Shown in pieces: positions 23,601-38,600 of a stretch of 64,000 bases of DNA. Location: assembly GCF_964355755.1 (NCBI RefSeq), contig NC_092671.1:1247001-1311000 (forward strand), in the 5' to 3' direction. The first letter of the stretch is position 1. Each line of letters opens with the position of its first letter. The notes beneath the pieces are model-generated. The model did not search any database, was not told the DNA's origin, and saw only the letters and a program-made list of their open reading frames with translations. The translations under genes and the position numbers were made by a program. The DNA is from Antedon mediterranea. Lineage: Eukaryota; Echinodermata; Crinoidea; Comatulida; Antedonidae.

Positions 23601-26600
23601 GTTACCTCTTTGCCAGATCTACAAAATTAAGGGTAAAAATTAGTTATTTGTCCATTAAAATTACTCACAAATTAGTTTTATAAATGATGATGATGAGAAA
23701 ACTATTTTAGTTAAATTGGGTGGAGATACGGATTTTGAAAATAAATGATGGCAATTGTTATGAAAAAGATTAAATACACTGATTAGAATAAAATGATGAT
23801 GATGTAAATGATTATGATAACATTAATGATTATAAAAAAGAAAGATCTGATACATTGATTAAATGATACTAAAGTTTGTGATGATACCGATATTATTTTT
23901 AAGTAGAAATAAGCCTAACCTTTGAACAATGTGAGCTGCAAGTTTCTGCGCCAGGAACGTTTTGCCAGTGCCACTAGGTCCGCAGAGAACGATCCGCCTG
24001 TGCTCCATTAACAGACTGATGTACCGCTGAAGAATCGGCTTGGGAATGAGCGTTTCAAACACAAGCGAGTCTGGGCTGCTCTGCCGAACACCTTTCAGCT
24101 GAATCGTGATGGAGGTATTGTTACCTACCAGGTAGCCGCAAGGTAGGAGCATAGGGGGATCGGAGTCTTTGGTCCTGGTGATCTCCCCGACGATGTAGCT
24201 ATGTATGCTCTCAGTACTGAGGCCTAGGTTTGTAGCAGGATCAATTCTTAATATATATTCCTGAAAGAAATAATTTCATTTAATAGTATTAATGTCTTCA
24301 TGCAATTCATCTATCAATTTCATTTTGGATATACATTACATATCAATTACATACAGACGAAAACTTGGCATGTAAGGTATAGAATTCTACGATTCAATTT
24401 AAAATTTACAAAACAATGTTTCAATTAAATTGCACATATAAGTCTGCCAGCATAATATTTTGTCATATAATTTGACATTTAGGGTCTTTACTTCATATTG
24501 CCATATAAAGTCATTCTAATTGGGCTAAGATAAACAACCAAAGAATGCAATAAATCTAACATTAAGTGGATGTCAGAAAATTTGAGATAAGTGACTGATA
24601 TAAACAAAGTAAGGTGACAATGAAAAATGACAAGACAGACATTAAACCATCCAGGGCTTTGTTTCTATCATTTGGCATATAAACAAACTCTTACCAGGAG
24701 CAAGCAAAAGGCATGAACAGGACAACTGTTCTTGCTTCAAATTACAAGAGTTACAATTTTATGACAGACACAGTTGCATGCACTATAATAATACTGTGTA
24801 CTGGAAGGCTTAAAATAAAGCATAATTTTGATATGAAAAGTGAGATAAATTACCTTAAAGATCCTGCGAACTACACTATCCAATGAGTCCCAGTTGGTCT
24901 TAGTACTAATGCCAACAGTTCCTATCAATATCGTACTTTCTTTAGTATCCTGCAAAAAAATAGTAACAAAATATATCAACTACATTATAAGTGAAGAAAA
25001 TACACATGCATGATTGGGTGACAAAGCTGAGTGACAAGATATCAAGCCAGTAGGTTCAAACATTCCACTTTTATTGGCTTAAGTTTCCTTTTTAAACTAG
25101 AGAACAGCAGCAGAAGTGATGGTGATAGGCTAACTAGCCTAGCTTATGTCGATTTTTGCAATTTGTACCAATTCTCCCCACAGGCTTGGATCTTGAAAGA
25201 ATACTACGGGTAAAGAAAGTCATGATGGGTGACCCCGCCTGCCTCAACAGCACAACAACATTCATACACATTCTTCGGTCATGAACTATCATCATTCGCA
25301 CAGAATCAAAAGCAATCTGTGTAATAGCCGAGTCATGTACGGATCAAAGATTCACGTTGCTGTACATCACACCAAATGCATTATCGTTGTTTTTCTTATT
25401 TGTATTTAAGTTAAAACGTAGGCAGAATATCTTCTCATCAATCATCGTCCATCAATGTCTGCATTACACTGATAAACTAATCCACTGATAGCTATGTAAA
25501 TCCTTCTACATTTGGAGAAGATGAGGTTGAAAATATCCAAATGCCTTCTAGACAGCTGTTCTATCATGTGGCGTCACAATTTAATTTTTCAACTAAAATA
25601 CACACAACTTTTTTTAGCATAACATTACAGTTAGAGTAGATTGAGTTGGAACTCAATACATTTTGAAAAAAAAAAAGAAAACGTGAATAAATTAAGTATA
25701 CCTCTGAATTTTTGGTTTCATCAAATGAACCAGTTGCCACGGCAATGGTTATTCTCTGGCCATTGGTCGTTGTTCCTGAGCTGTCATCAAGTAAAATATC
25801 TAAAATAGAACATTTTTAAAAGCCATTTAGAAAAAAACTGAATAAAACACTGAAATTTGGTTTCCAAATGTGTCTAATTATCTTCAGAGGGAACAAATTG
25901 TAATCAGCTCAGAGTTGATTGCACTTCTTACTTGTGTTTACTCATTATAAATTCAGTGTAAAGAAAACAATTACCTAGACTACCACTGTGATCTGATGCA
26001 AAACTAAACCTTTGGCGATCTGAAAAAAAAATTTATTTTATTTAAAAAATGTCGGGCAAGTTATTCTAAAAAGCTATTAGTAGTAAATACAATTTCTGTG
26101 AAAGTGATAAAAATTGAAGTTGCTATTCTATAAACAAAATGTATTTTTAATCAAATTGCATTTCAAAGAAAAATGTATTTCAGGAATGAAAAATAGTGCC
26201 AATAATAGTATTATAATAGTTTGGCTTAGATATTCACCGACCAGCAGCTAAACAAAGTGATATTTACATATTAAATTCATCAGCAATAAACCTATTCATT
26301 CGATAATTAACTTATTTATTATAAATGTATTTATTCTTACCTAATGACTCTCGGCTCAAACGTTTGGTAGATGAACTTCCTGAGCTGAGGGAGACTTGCG
26401 ATGGACTCGTATTTAAATTCCGACGCCCTTGCATCTGGCGTGCTAACCGGTCATTCTCTTGCTTTAGTGTTGTTACTTCATTCTGTAATAAAAACATTTA
26501 AATGTTGCAATGTCCAAAGTAACATTAATGTAATAATAATCAGTATGTTATAGCTTAACATAATAAAAACTATAGGTATAAAGCTAATGAGTGCATCCAG

Positions 26601-29600
26601 GCTCAGTCTACACTATTAAACTTGCCAAAAATGTGATGTACCCATATAGACATGATAATGTCATATCACTACTACATTTGGGATTATCACTACCATATTT
26701 GGACATCACACTTTTTTTTGTCAAACTAGTTTGATAGTGTAGACAGAGCTTCATATACTTGAAATTTTAAATAATATTTATAAACAGTATTCTATTGATT
26801 TATTGGATCTTCAATGATATAGTTTGACCGTATGATACTGTATCCTAATTTATACTGTATGTCATAAGAATTATTTATTTTAGATAATGATAATAAATTT
26901 GATAATGAATAACAATTAAAATATAGACATTCCTTATTAATTTAAAAGCATTTTTGGTTTAAAATAGTATTACATACACTATACATGAATACAGAACAAA
27001 TTATGCACGATGACATTTTTCAGTTTGTAACACAAACTTGTACATCATTTAACATACTTGAATTCTAAACATTTGTATCATCTATAAATTCTAAGTACTA
27101 ATAATTTCCAAAAGTAAGTTTTAACTTACTCGTAGCTTAGCCATTTGATCTCGTAGCTGTTCCACTTGATGTTGCGAGTTGAGGGCTTCAAGTTTCACGT
27201 CTGTTAACTTGCTTTCACGCTCTCTCAACTGCTTCTTTAACTGATCTATCGTTTCATTTGCCTGTTCCAGGTCAAAGATCCTGCAAATTGGAAGAAATAA
27301 AAATATGATGAATTGAAACGAAAAATAGATATATTGTGCAGAATAAACAATTTGCAAAGTCAAAAGGTAAATTGTTATCTTGCGGATAAGTTACATCTGA
27401 TGCACGTTAGAAAAACAAACTACGAAGGCAAAACATGTATATAAAAGACCAAATTACCATGTACGAGGAGCTAAAATCGACATGACTGTTTTGTTCAGTA
27501 CGCTTCTAGAAATAATGTTCATCTAGAGTGTATGTATGATTAAAGTTAGTCTGACATTCAGTTTCCTGTATTTAAACCGCACGTGTGTATTACCCTAGTA
27601 TCTGCCTTCAATCATCCTGAATTAGCAGATTTAACATGTGTTCTATAAATCAGCTTCGTGAAACAGTTTCCATTTAAATACTTTTTTAAGTATAATGGAA
27701 ATGTTTGATTATAAAAGCCAGACAATTCAATTTTTCTGTCCCCAAAATTCACTTCATTTTAGCATTGGCAGGAATTGGATTAGTATTGAGTGGAAGTCAT
27801 TTGGCAAAAGCTTTTCCTGTTTAGGAAAGTGAAAAAAAAAAGATATAATGTAACAAATATTTCATGAAGTTACAGAAAATGTACACATGTTCTAAACTAA
27901 TTTAGAATCGGTATAATGCCCGTGCCACATTTGGTGAATCATGCAACATTTCTTTAAATAGTCCTTTAAATAGATATAATTAAGATGTTAATTGTTCACA
28001 ATGAGCGTGCACTTACGCTGGCGTTGACGCCGAAGTCTTCATGCCCACGTTGGTTGGAACACTTGTTGTGCTCTCGTAATCCTCAACGTCGGTGGTTGTA
28101 CCACTCGTCTTCTTCTTCCGTGAAAATGCTGATCGGAAAGAACTACGAATCTGAGGAAGACAAATAACTTATTGTAAGACAACGTAAATAAATTAAAAAA
28201 TTAAAATAATAATAAAAGAAATTATAGTTAGAAGTACAGTAACCATATTTGATAAGATGGAGGTCGACCGTGAGATTCTATTTGACACAATGTTTGCTGT
28301 ATAACTCCAGGTATCGAGTGGTAAGTAGCACCATACCAGGGAAGGACGTGCTAAGTAAAAACAATGTTATATCAGTGGTTATATGCTATAATGATGAGAA
28401 CACAAATGTAGTTATAGATTAAACTGCAGGCTGTGAGTAAACTGTGCTATCAAATCATACATGTTTTGTATTAAACAGAAAAAAACCATACAAATGATGA
28501 AGAGTACAGAAAGAATAAGCAAAAGAGTACGGATAAAATTGATTATGATAGAGCAAACAAAAATTAAACAAAACAGAATTAGTTATAAATCGTTATAAAT
28601 CAGGGAAATTGAAACATTGATGAAGACGTTTGAAGATGAAGAAGCATGATGGGTATTATACGCATTCATATATTTGAAATGAGAGAGCACCCTCAAGAGT
28701 TCCCAACAGACAACAACTAAACAGCCAACATCTAAACGTGTGATATTAACCTCCGTCAGCGCCTGACCAAGTCCCTTAGTCTTGCCGCTAATATCCTGAT
28801 TTTGCTCTGTGACACTCTCACTACCTGAATGTACTGAGAAGTCCTTAGGTAGTTTGGCAGGTAATGTATTACATCTATACTCCGTCGTCTGACGAAGACA
28901 ATCATTTGTGAAGCAGGAATAGAAACCAAAAAATAAATATCATTTTAGTTGCTTAATAATTTTATTATTACTATATGTACAGAAATGTTGGCTATATATA
29001 GCCAATTTAATGGATGCAAAATTTAAGTAGACAATAAAAAATTTGGATGCAATATAAATTTGACTTTTTGAGTAATGCATTTTGGAAAATCATTCATCTC
29101 CATGGAAACATAAAACAATACAAATAACACATTTTACAAATAACACATTTTACATATAAGGGTTTCAAAGCTTAAAATAAAAAAGATTTAATGCCAAAAG
29201 TTGACCTTCAAATGTATAATAAATCAAAAGCAAAATATAACTCAAAACAACAATATCAATCAAATATATAAATATATTTTATAAAAAAAGAAATAATTTC
29301 AAATGTATCCTGGCATGCAAGTTGATTTATAACAGGTTGTAATTGCCAATATAGTTATTATTATATTTTGTATTATATTTTTGTATTATATGGAGTATTA
29401 TGGGATACAGCATTTCATGCATAATTAAATTACCTTATCTCCAGTAGGAGAGGGAATCTGCAACTGCAGGCATGAAGAAGTGAAAATGAAATAAATTTAG
29501 TTGCTTGGGCATGAACAAGTCAAAAGTGGAATAAGTTCACTCATTTAGTTAAGAACAAATGGACAATTGAATAAATGAATTAATTAGGACATGAAAAGTA

Positions 29601-32600
29601 AAAAATTAATAAACTGTTTTTTAAAGGCATGAAATAGTCAAAATTCAAATAATATATTGTAAAAAAAGTGAAATGTGTGTATTACTAAAATTACTGTGGT
29701 CTTAGTTGATGTATGTTCATCTCACATCTTTTGATGTTGCAACAAATGCAAACATGTTATTTTTAATTAGGCAAACATTATGTAGTAGTAACACTAGCAC
29801 TACCAGATATGACATGACTTATGTAGTAGTAACACTAGCAATACCAGATATGACATGACTTTTTTTGTACTAGATTAAGTTGATGATAATGATAGGACAT
29901 TATTTTTATTTCTATTCACAAACGAGAGAGTCATGTGATGCAGCAGAATAAGTAGAATAGAAGTAGAAATAAAGATGGGTTAATTTGTACACATTCCAAA
30001 TACTGTATATAAATTTGTAAATAGAATGAATGCCATAGTAGACAACTGAAGGTGTGCGTACCACCAAGAATTTGATGGCGCACCGCATTAATAATGTTAT
30101 AATTCCTTGTTAGGTAATTGTACGGTACAGCTTCACACATTATCATGCTGCAATCTCTTTGTTCCCATTATTAACTCCCCCAAACTTTGACAGCATAAAT
30201 GTTAGTTATGATTTATGAACATACAGCTGGGCTTGAGAGGCTAACCCTGGGAATCTATTCAAAGATCTATGTGTTTTACACCTGCACAAACCTATTCAGA
30301 TAAAAATATAAATACAGGAACAATAAATAATCAACAACAAAAAAATCTAACAAATTATCCCAGCCCAGATAAGAGTAATTGTTTATGAATATTCATAGGC
30401 TTTTTGGTCCTCAAATATAAGCCCATCCTTAGATATACAGTAAGCCCACCAAATTATGTTTGAGAATGGTGAGCTTATGCCCAAATATGTACAGTAGGGG
30501 TTATGGACATGCAGGAAGGAAGGTAGGAGAGGAAGCACCAAGACAGGCTACCAAATATCTGGGAACAGAAGAATTAAATTGACTGAACCTATAAAATGCT
30601 TACCCAATTTTTCTTTTTCTTTTTCTTATCGATCTCGGTATCTGTCATAGCAGAGCCAACACTTGACATGCTATTAAGACTTCCAATGCTAGAGATACTG
30701 TCTGAGGAATGTTGTCGTGATAAATTGGAAGATGCTGCAAAACAGGAAGATAAATATATTGTTGCTTAATTATCATTTCTGCTTGAAAATCATGCATTTA
30801 TAATAATTGATTAAAATAAGTGATTTAATATATAGGATTATTCTAAGCCAACAGCTGACTTGATATTTGCACTTCAAACATTATCAGCTTGAAAAATAAA
30901 TATAATAATATAATGTATTTACTTTTTTAAATATTGTACCTTAAAAAAATATAATATATGTATCTATTTGGATTTTGATTTCTCAATTAAATTTCAAAAG
31001 CAGTACATATACCACAAATGTCAACAGAAACTCAAAGACTACGGTAAAGTACTGTATATCTATGAAGACAATTATTTCAGAAGATGATTTTTTTGATTTA
31101 GTAGGGCAGTACTGTCAGTTTATGACACTGCTTTTCAGAGGGGCCCTCTGAAACCCCTTCAGCCACTACAGCAAATTCCCTTTCTTTTTTAAACAAAAAG
31201 GTTTGTAAAAATGAATTCCAACATTTAAATAAACAACATATTTGAATGATCATCATGAATGAAAATAATGGGTTTTTTTTCAGAATCCAATCTAAATCAT
31301 ACATAAGCACCACTTACTTGAATTATGTCTGGAAGCAGAACTATGTCTTCTAATTGTGCCCTCAGCAGCGGACTGCTCGTCTTTCAAGTGTTCTATGCGA
31401 CTTCTTAACTCTTGTAATTCGCTTTCTTTCTGCTCTGAAGTTGTCGACAACTTCTGCAGACGATTTGTCATGCTAGATAGACTTTGTTCGAAGGCTGCCA
31501 CCACATGCGCCTAAAGATATAAAAAACAAACAAATGTTGGTTAAGTCAACCTGCTGACAATACACACTGTAAATCATCAATTTATGATTAAAGCATAAAG
31601 GGTGTAAGATTGGCAGCAGTCATGTTGAACACAAACATACTTTATGTGACCCATGACATTATTTACATCGTTGTCGTTTATCATCAAAACATTCATATTG
31701 AATAGTCTACAGTATTTATTTTATTTTCTCCCAACCCACTAGCAAATACATGACTTTGTCAATTACAGGATGGAAACACATTACATACTAAGTCTCATTC
31801 TAGTAGGTATTAATTAATAATAGTGGGCTTATACTGGGATTGGGAGGATTATGGCAGGATTATGGTAGGATTTGAACAAATGACCCTGGGATTGGTTAGC
31901 AAGCATGTCAACCACCAAGCCACAGTGCCACTAAAAATTAATGCTGCAGTCAAATGCAGCAGGTCATTACAAGGGTTTCTGGCCGCAATATTGATAAAAG
32001 AATTAAGCATTGTAAGATACATATATAGTTTGAAATAAAATACACAAACTCAATTTGACCTTTCCAGTTATTAAATTTATGAGAGTTATTTGTGGAAAAT
32101 ATACAGTATTGTACATACACCACAAATATGCACACCATGAGCATGTAAAAAACATTGTTATTTGCAGTCTTTCTGTATGTACATAGAAACAATTGTAGAA
32201 TGCATAAAAGAGTTTACTTAATGAAGCAACCACAACCTTAGGATACTAAAAATGAATGTCTTTTATGCCAAATGCTCAAACATTAAAGAAATACAGACAG
32301 AAGTGGAATGTGGGTGTTGGCTTTATTATGTGGCTAACATTGTTCTTATTTTTAATAGATTTAGGCCCTGTTCAGACCCATGGCGTTAGACCGTTTTAGC
32401 GTACGACGCTAAAAGAATGTGTGTCTGAACAGTTGGGGATTAGCGTACAACGCGTCGTACAACGGTTGTAGCGTTGTAGTGGAAAACGGTTGATAGTACC
32501 GTTTTAGCGTACGACGCTACTGTAAGTCAACGTTGTATCCAATCAGAACGTTTCCTGTTATGACGCCAAACAAGGTTTGACCTAGGCTGACATCTTGTAT

Positions 32601-35600
32601 CGTCAATGTGTGAGATGGATTTCAATAACAAAAAGGCCAGAATAAATAAGGCCTAACTACACTACAAATACAACTGTTACAAAGGCTACAAACTATTATC
32701 AACTGATTACCATTATATTTTCTAACAAATGACATAAATACATGCACCTTGTATTTAAACATAGGGACTACGATCCCATCCGCTTTTAGGCCTAGCTAGG
32801 CCTAGAGCCATTCACGCATTTCATTCAAGCTAAAAACTAGCGTGGGACAACAAAAGTCACTCATTCATACAAGGCAGACTAGACTGGACAAGTTTAATGC
32901 TGAAAACCCCCTAACTCCTAAAAAAAACAGTAAACAAACAAGGGGAGCTGTGTCCCTTTTATTAGCAAGTTAAGGGTTATTTTCAACCGACTGGACCAAA
33001 GAATATATATCTTTGACTGGACTGGATAGACTAATCTCAATCTTTTTTTTCTTCATCATTACGAGGACGAGGCCTGCTTTATTTTCGTAACACAAGAGCC
33101 TGGGGAAAATGTTTTTTACTACAAAATAAAAACAATAGAAACAGAAATTTGACTTTACTATATTTTTCTTAAATAAATGCTGAGGTATGTTTTATTTACG
33201 GCAAATTTTGTCATAATATTGTAGGGCTGAGATCTAGGCCTATATACAGTGGAAATAATGATGAAAACACGTGGGTAAGAGCACATGAATATGCAACTAG
33301 AAACAACCTGGATGACGTACTTCCGTTGTAACGATAATCGTACGCTATGGGTCTGAACACCTCGTTTTTTTCTCTGCGGTTTGTAACGTGACCTTGATAG
33401 TAACGTTGTACGCTAAAACGGTCTAACGCCATGGGTCTGAACAGGGCCTTAGATCTATTGCTACAAAATACTAACATCATTTAAAAACACTAAAATATAC
33501 TGCAGAAACATGTAAAAAAAAGCATGTAAAAACTGTATACAGTACTAAAAGTAATACTTTTAAACAAAAATAACAAACTAACCTTATTGGCAGAACAAAT
33601 TATCATTAAATTGTACCTTTTCTACTGTATAACCAATTTAAAACACCAGAAATAAAATCTTGCTAGAAAAACACTAAAATAAAATGGATCCTTCTCTCGC
33701 TAAAAAAAACCACCAGAAATAAAATTGTTCCTTCTCTCGCTAAAAAAAATTACCAGAAATAAAATTGTTCCTTCTCTCGCTGGAAAACCACCAGAAATAA
33801 AATTGTTCCTTCTCTCGCTGGAAAACCACCAGAAATAAAATTGTTCCTTCTCTCGCTGGAAAACCACCAGAAATAAAATTGATCCTTCTCTCGCTAAAAA
33901 AAAAACCACCAGAAATAAAATTGTTCCTTCTCTCGCTGGAAAACCACCAGAAATAAAATTGTTCCTTCTCTCGCTGGAAAACCACCAGAAATAAAATTGT
34001 TCCTTCTCTCGCTAAAAAAACCCACCAGAAATAGAATTGTTCCTTCTCTCGCTGGAAAAACAGCACAAATAAATAGTTCTGTAGATATTGTTGCTCATAT
34101 GAAATAACAATTCAAACAAAGTGACTACATTGTTGCTTTGAAATAACACAGTCTTGATGACAATGGTACCTGTCAACTATGAAAATCCAACAAAATATAA
34201 CAGTTAACACAAAGAGAAGAATAGAGAATCTTGTCTTCTATCATGGTATTCAAAAATAATAAAAGCCACTGATCTGGACACACGCTTTCAGAATTTTAGT
34301 TGAGTTTTGAGGTAATTGTGAGGTGAGTGAATGAAAAGTACTCAAAATATTGGTATTTATATAGAAAGTACAGTTGGCACCCTGACTGACGTAACTACAC
34401 TCTCAAGTGGATTGTGGTAGCTAGTCAGTCTACCAGGGCTTGCCAGAATGTATTTACCCGGCTATAAAAAATGCACTCATTGGGACTATTATTTAATTAT
34501 GGTAAACAACAAGAATTAATGATTTATTCTTATAATACCACCATCAGAGTTTTATTGTTATTTTAAGAAATCTATAAAAAGGTATTTTGGTAGGATTTGT
34601 TTTTGCAATGTGAAAAATGTTTTGTGAATTTTTTTTTATAAGAATGGCCTCATCTGATGAATAAAATATAATTTTATGTCAATATGAATCTGATCTTATT
34701 ATAATGCATTATATAAATAAATTTATATATATATGATAATAACTACATCATACTGTGTATGCTATTATTAAACTATGGATTTTTATTTTTTCCCAGAAAT
34801 AAAATGGTTCTCTAGAAAGTCTAGTCTCAGCGTCTGTTTCCAACAAGCACCCTAGCCCTCGTCTTCCATTATTTAATTATTTTTACCTCAAACCTGTGGT
34901 CTCCAGACCTCACTAGTCACATGGTGATAAATCAGATACAGTATATGGGATAAAGGGTCAAATGTTATAATTTAGACCTACTTATTAAACACCCTTAATT
35001 TTAATTGTATGTTTTCTAACAACTTTAAGTAAGAATTTGATTTTGAAATAACTAACATTTACTGCATATTGTTACAGTTAAAGTAGCAACTTTGGAATAG
35101 AAATTTTAAAATTTGAATAATTGAAGGTATACAATTGCATTTTTCCAAATTACATCAAATAAATGTCAAATTTTCTCATAGTTTTGAATAGTATATCAAA
35201 TAACTACATTACCTCATGCATGTTGACTGTTTCTTCTCCACGAAAACGTTCAAACAATAAAATAGGCCTACTATCCATAGCCTTTGTAATTTGGTAATGT
35301 AAACTTTCACTTCTACAGCCCGACATTCAATATTAATATAAATAGAAATCTAATTTTGTTTTATTAAATCAATATTGCCAGTTTAGTCATAAACCACTAA
35401 AATATAACCAAACACTAAAATGAGCATGTTGATTTTAGTGTTACAAGACGACCAATATAAAAACCATGCTGAGATTAAACTATATATTACTTGTGCATCA
35501 CTAATTTAATACTATTATAAATATGAATATATAGAAATAAGAAACAATTTCACAATTGAGAAGGTCTATACAAAACATCCATAAAATCCTATTAAACTTG

Positions 35601-38600
35601 TGAATTTCTTTACACTTAAATGCCAAGGCTTCTGTTGGTTGTATAATGGAAAAATAAATGAACTATTTTTTAATACACTAACTGTGTTCAATCTGAATAG
35701 CTAAGAAAAGTTTTCTAATTTACATGACGTGACAAGAGATGGATTAAAATATTGACCGTTTAAAACCGATTAAAATATAATAAGAAATAAGCAACGAATT
35801 GGAAACTTTAATTGTTTATAACAAAGATATTATGTAAATAACAAAGTCTAACAAATAATGTTTGTGTTGCGTATTGTTGTGTATTTTGGCGCAATTGTGT
35901 GTTCTAGTTCTTTTATTACTGGTAAAAAGTATGGGCCAAAATAACTATATGTGTAGCATAGGTGCTCAACAAGGGTGAAAGGACCATGGTGGAGCATGGG
36001 TGCATGGATGTGCGGGTGGGGTCATGTTTGCTTGACAAGGGTGAAAAGACCATGGTGGAGCATGGTGCATAGATAATGTGCGGGTGGGGTCATGGGTGTA
36101 GGGCATGGACCATGTATGGCCGAGGCATTGGTGCATAGAACAAGTATGGATGGGATACGTGTGTGGTGACAAAAATGAAGAATAGTTCATAACATGAAAT
36201 AATTGAGGTTTTGTCTACATAGCTAATGTGCACTCACATCAGACACCCTTGGGCTGACATCATAACTGTCTGGTTTTCTACAAAGTTTGGTTTATAGAGT
36301 GTATTTTAATTGTACCTATAGGAAAGGATTTTATACCTTTGAGACCTTATGGTTTTTGGAGAATTTGTGGTATTCAAGGATTTTTGCATATTTTTAGTAT
36401 AAAAAAAAAACTTGTAATTATTGTAAAAGAATCAAATAACTTATTTCAATAATTTATAGATTTAATCAAAATATAAATTACGAATGAGGGTATGTTTATT
36501 GTAAATACATAATAGAAAAATAACGCTTAAAAGTTTCAACTCAATCATGGGGTCATTATCAAGTCCAATGAATAAAATATAAATACTAGAAATATTAATT
36601 AATATTGAAATATTAATCTCATTAAATATGTCTATATTTTAGTTAGGATATCAAGAATTAATTGATTAACAACAATGTAATTACACACAAGGCAATATGA
36701 GAATTGTAGCCAGAAAGCATATAGCAGACAGACAATTCCAATCTGTCTAAATGGACACTAGAAAAAGCTTAAGCTACGGATTTTATCTAATTGCTGGGCA
36801 TGAGTGGGCATTCAAAAGAAATAAAATGCATAAAAGCAATGGTTTACCAGACAAAATGACCCATTGAGATATTTGAAAAGACTCTTCACCTGACTGGAAC
36901 CCTTTTAGAAGTGGCGATATTGTGAACAACAACAATTTGGTACCTATTTGACGAGTACGAGTGGATATGGAGAGAAATAAAATAGATAGTAACAGTTTTG
37001 CAAGTGCATTGAAGACGTCTATAACTGCCTGGCATCATTTAACTGGTGGTAGTAATAGTCAACATTAACTAGCATAGTATATTGAATAATTCTAAGAAGA
37101 TCTTAACTCATTTCATTATCACCATGGTATGGTTCATAACTGCTGTACTTCAGAATGTAAAAGATACTCATAGGGTTTTAATCACGTATACAATAACAGA
37201 TAATGTATAATATGTAAAAATCTGCAAAAAAAAGTGCTTACTTACATTCAGAAATAAAATGTTTTGGAAATCATAAGTACAAAGTACGTTCCTGACCGGG
37301 TTAAAGTGACATCACTAACTGACAAAAACAAACTGTTTTGGTAACTTCTGATGTAAGCAATCAAAATAGCGTAGAGGATGGGAACTTGAAAAAACAATAG
37401 TAGAATACAAAGATTCTCATCCACACGTGATGCGCGTCAAACGACCGTTCACGTTTACCTAATCACATGATGCATTAAACAAACACGTATTCAATAACAC
37501 TTCTATATAAGTTAAATGAGGCATTTACGTATAGTCCAACCCTGAACGAATTTGATTGCGATTTAATTTACCTCATCATGCTCACGCCCCTTGATTGACA
37601 CAAGATCCATGTCGGGTCGTACACTTGGATCTTTTCACCATAAAAAGATGAATTTGTTCAGGGTCTCTGCCTCCTAATCGGTATGTTTGTTTACCAGCAG
37701 GTGAAGAGAATAATAGTATTAATCAGGATTTTAACTTGATTGAATCACAACAAGAGAATGAGCTAGGCCCTAAGTGTTAGCTCTACGGGTTAATTTTCTT
37801 AATCATTCAAGGGTGTATAGGTACATTGTGACAGCCAACAGTGGACCTAATGAAGCCCTTACGAGTTATCCAAACACGCCTCACTAATGAAATTAGTTAC
37901 ATTTTAACTAAAATTAACATGAAATTCCACTACACAGTAATAACATATTTTAAATTAGAATTAATGGAATTAACAAATACATAATTTAAGAATATATCCT
38001 TTATCTTACCTTATAAAATCATATTATTCCTTATAAGACGTGATATATGTTTATGCGTTGGAAACTAGATGTTTTTAATGACTGTCCATCTGCACTATAC
38101 ACCAGGTTTGTTATGATATCCAGAACAACATGGCCCTATCAGTTTCTAATTGTTTTTCTAAAGTCTCAAGAACTTATTGTCCTAGGGTGGATCATGAGAC
38201 AGAGTAACAATAGGAGCGGGCGGTGCGTATCACACACAGGGTTATCACATGTCCTTTGAAAGCGATCTTTCCCAGCCAATGGGAGCCTAACTATTGATCC
38301 TAACGCTGGTCAGTCATTGATAGGTGTTAGTTTAGCTACATGAGGAGACATTGTATTGTGGTGTATGATAAATGATGGCTTAGTAAATATTGTCACTTAT
38401 CATCAATTAGCAACAGCCAATTAACACATTTTTAATAACAATGAATTTCAAATCAGAAGTTTCAACATAAAGATCTCTATTGTTTCAACAATTAAGTTAA
38501 TCAATAAACCCTTTAATTGCCAAATGATTCAGATAATATTAATTATGAAATAATAATGATTTAATAATTGAATTGATTGGATGCACAAGATTCTTTAAAC

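Noticed and set aside
33700-34066. Repetitive minus-strand ORFs
   Set aside because: Minisatellite translation, not a protein gene.
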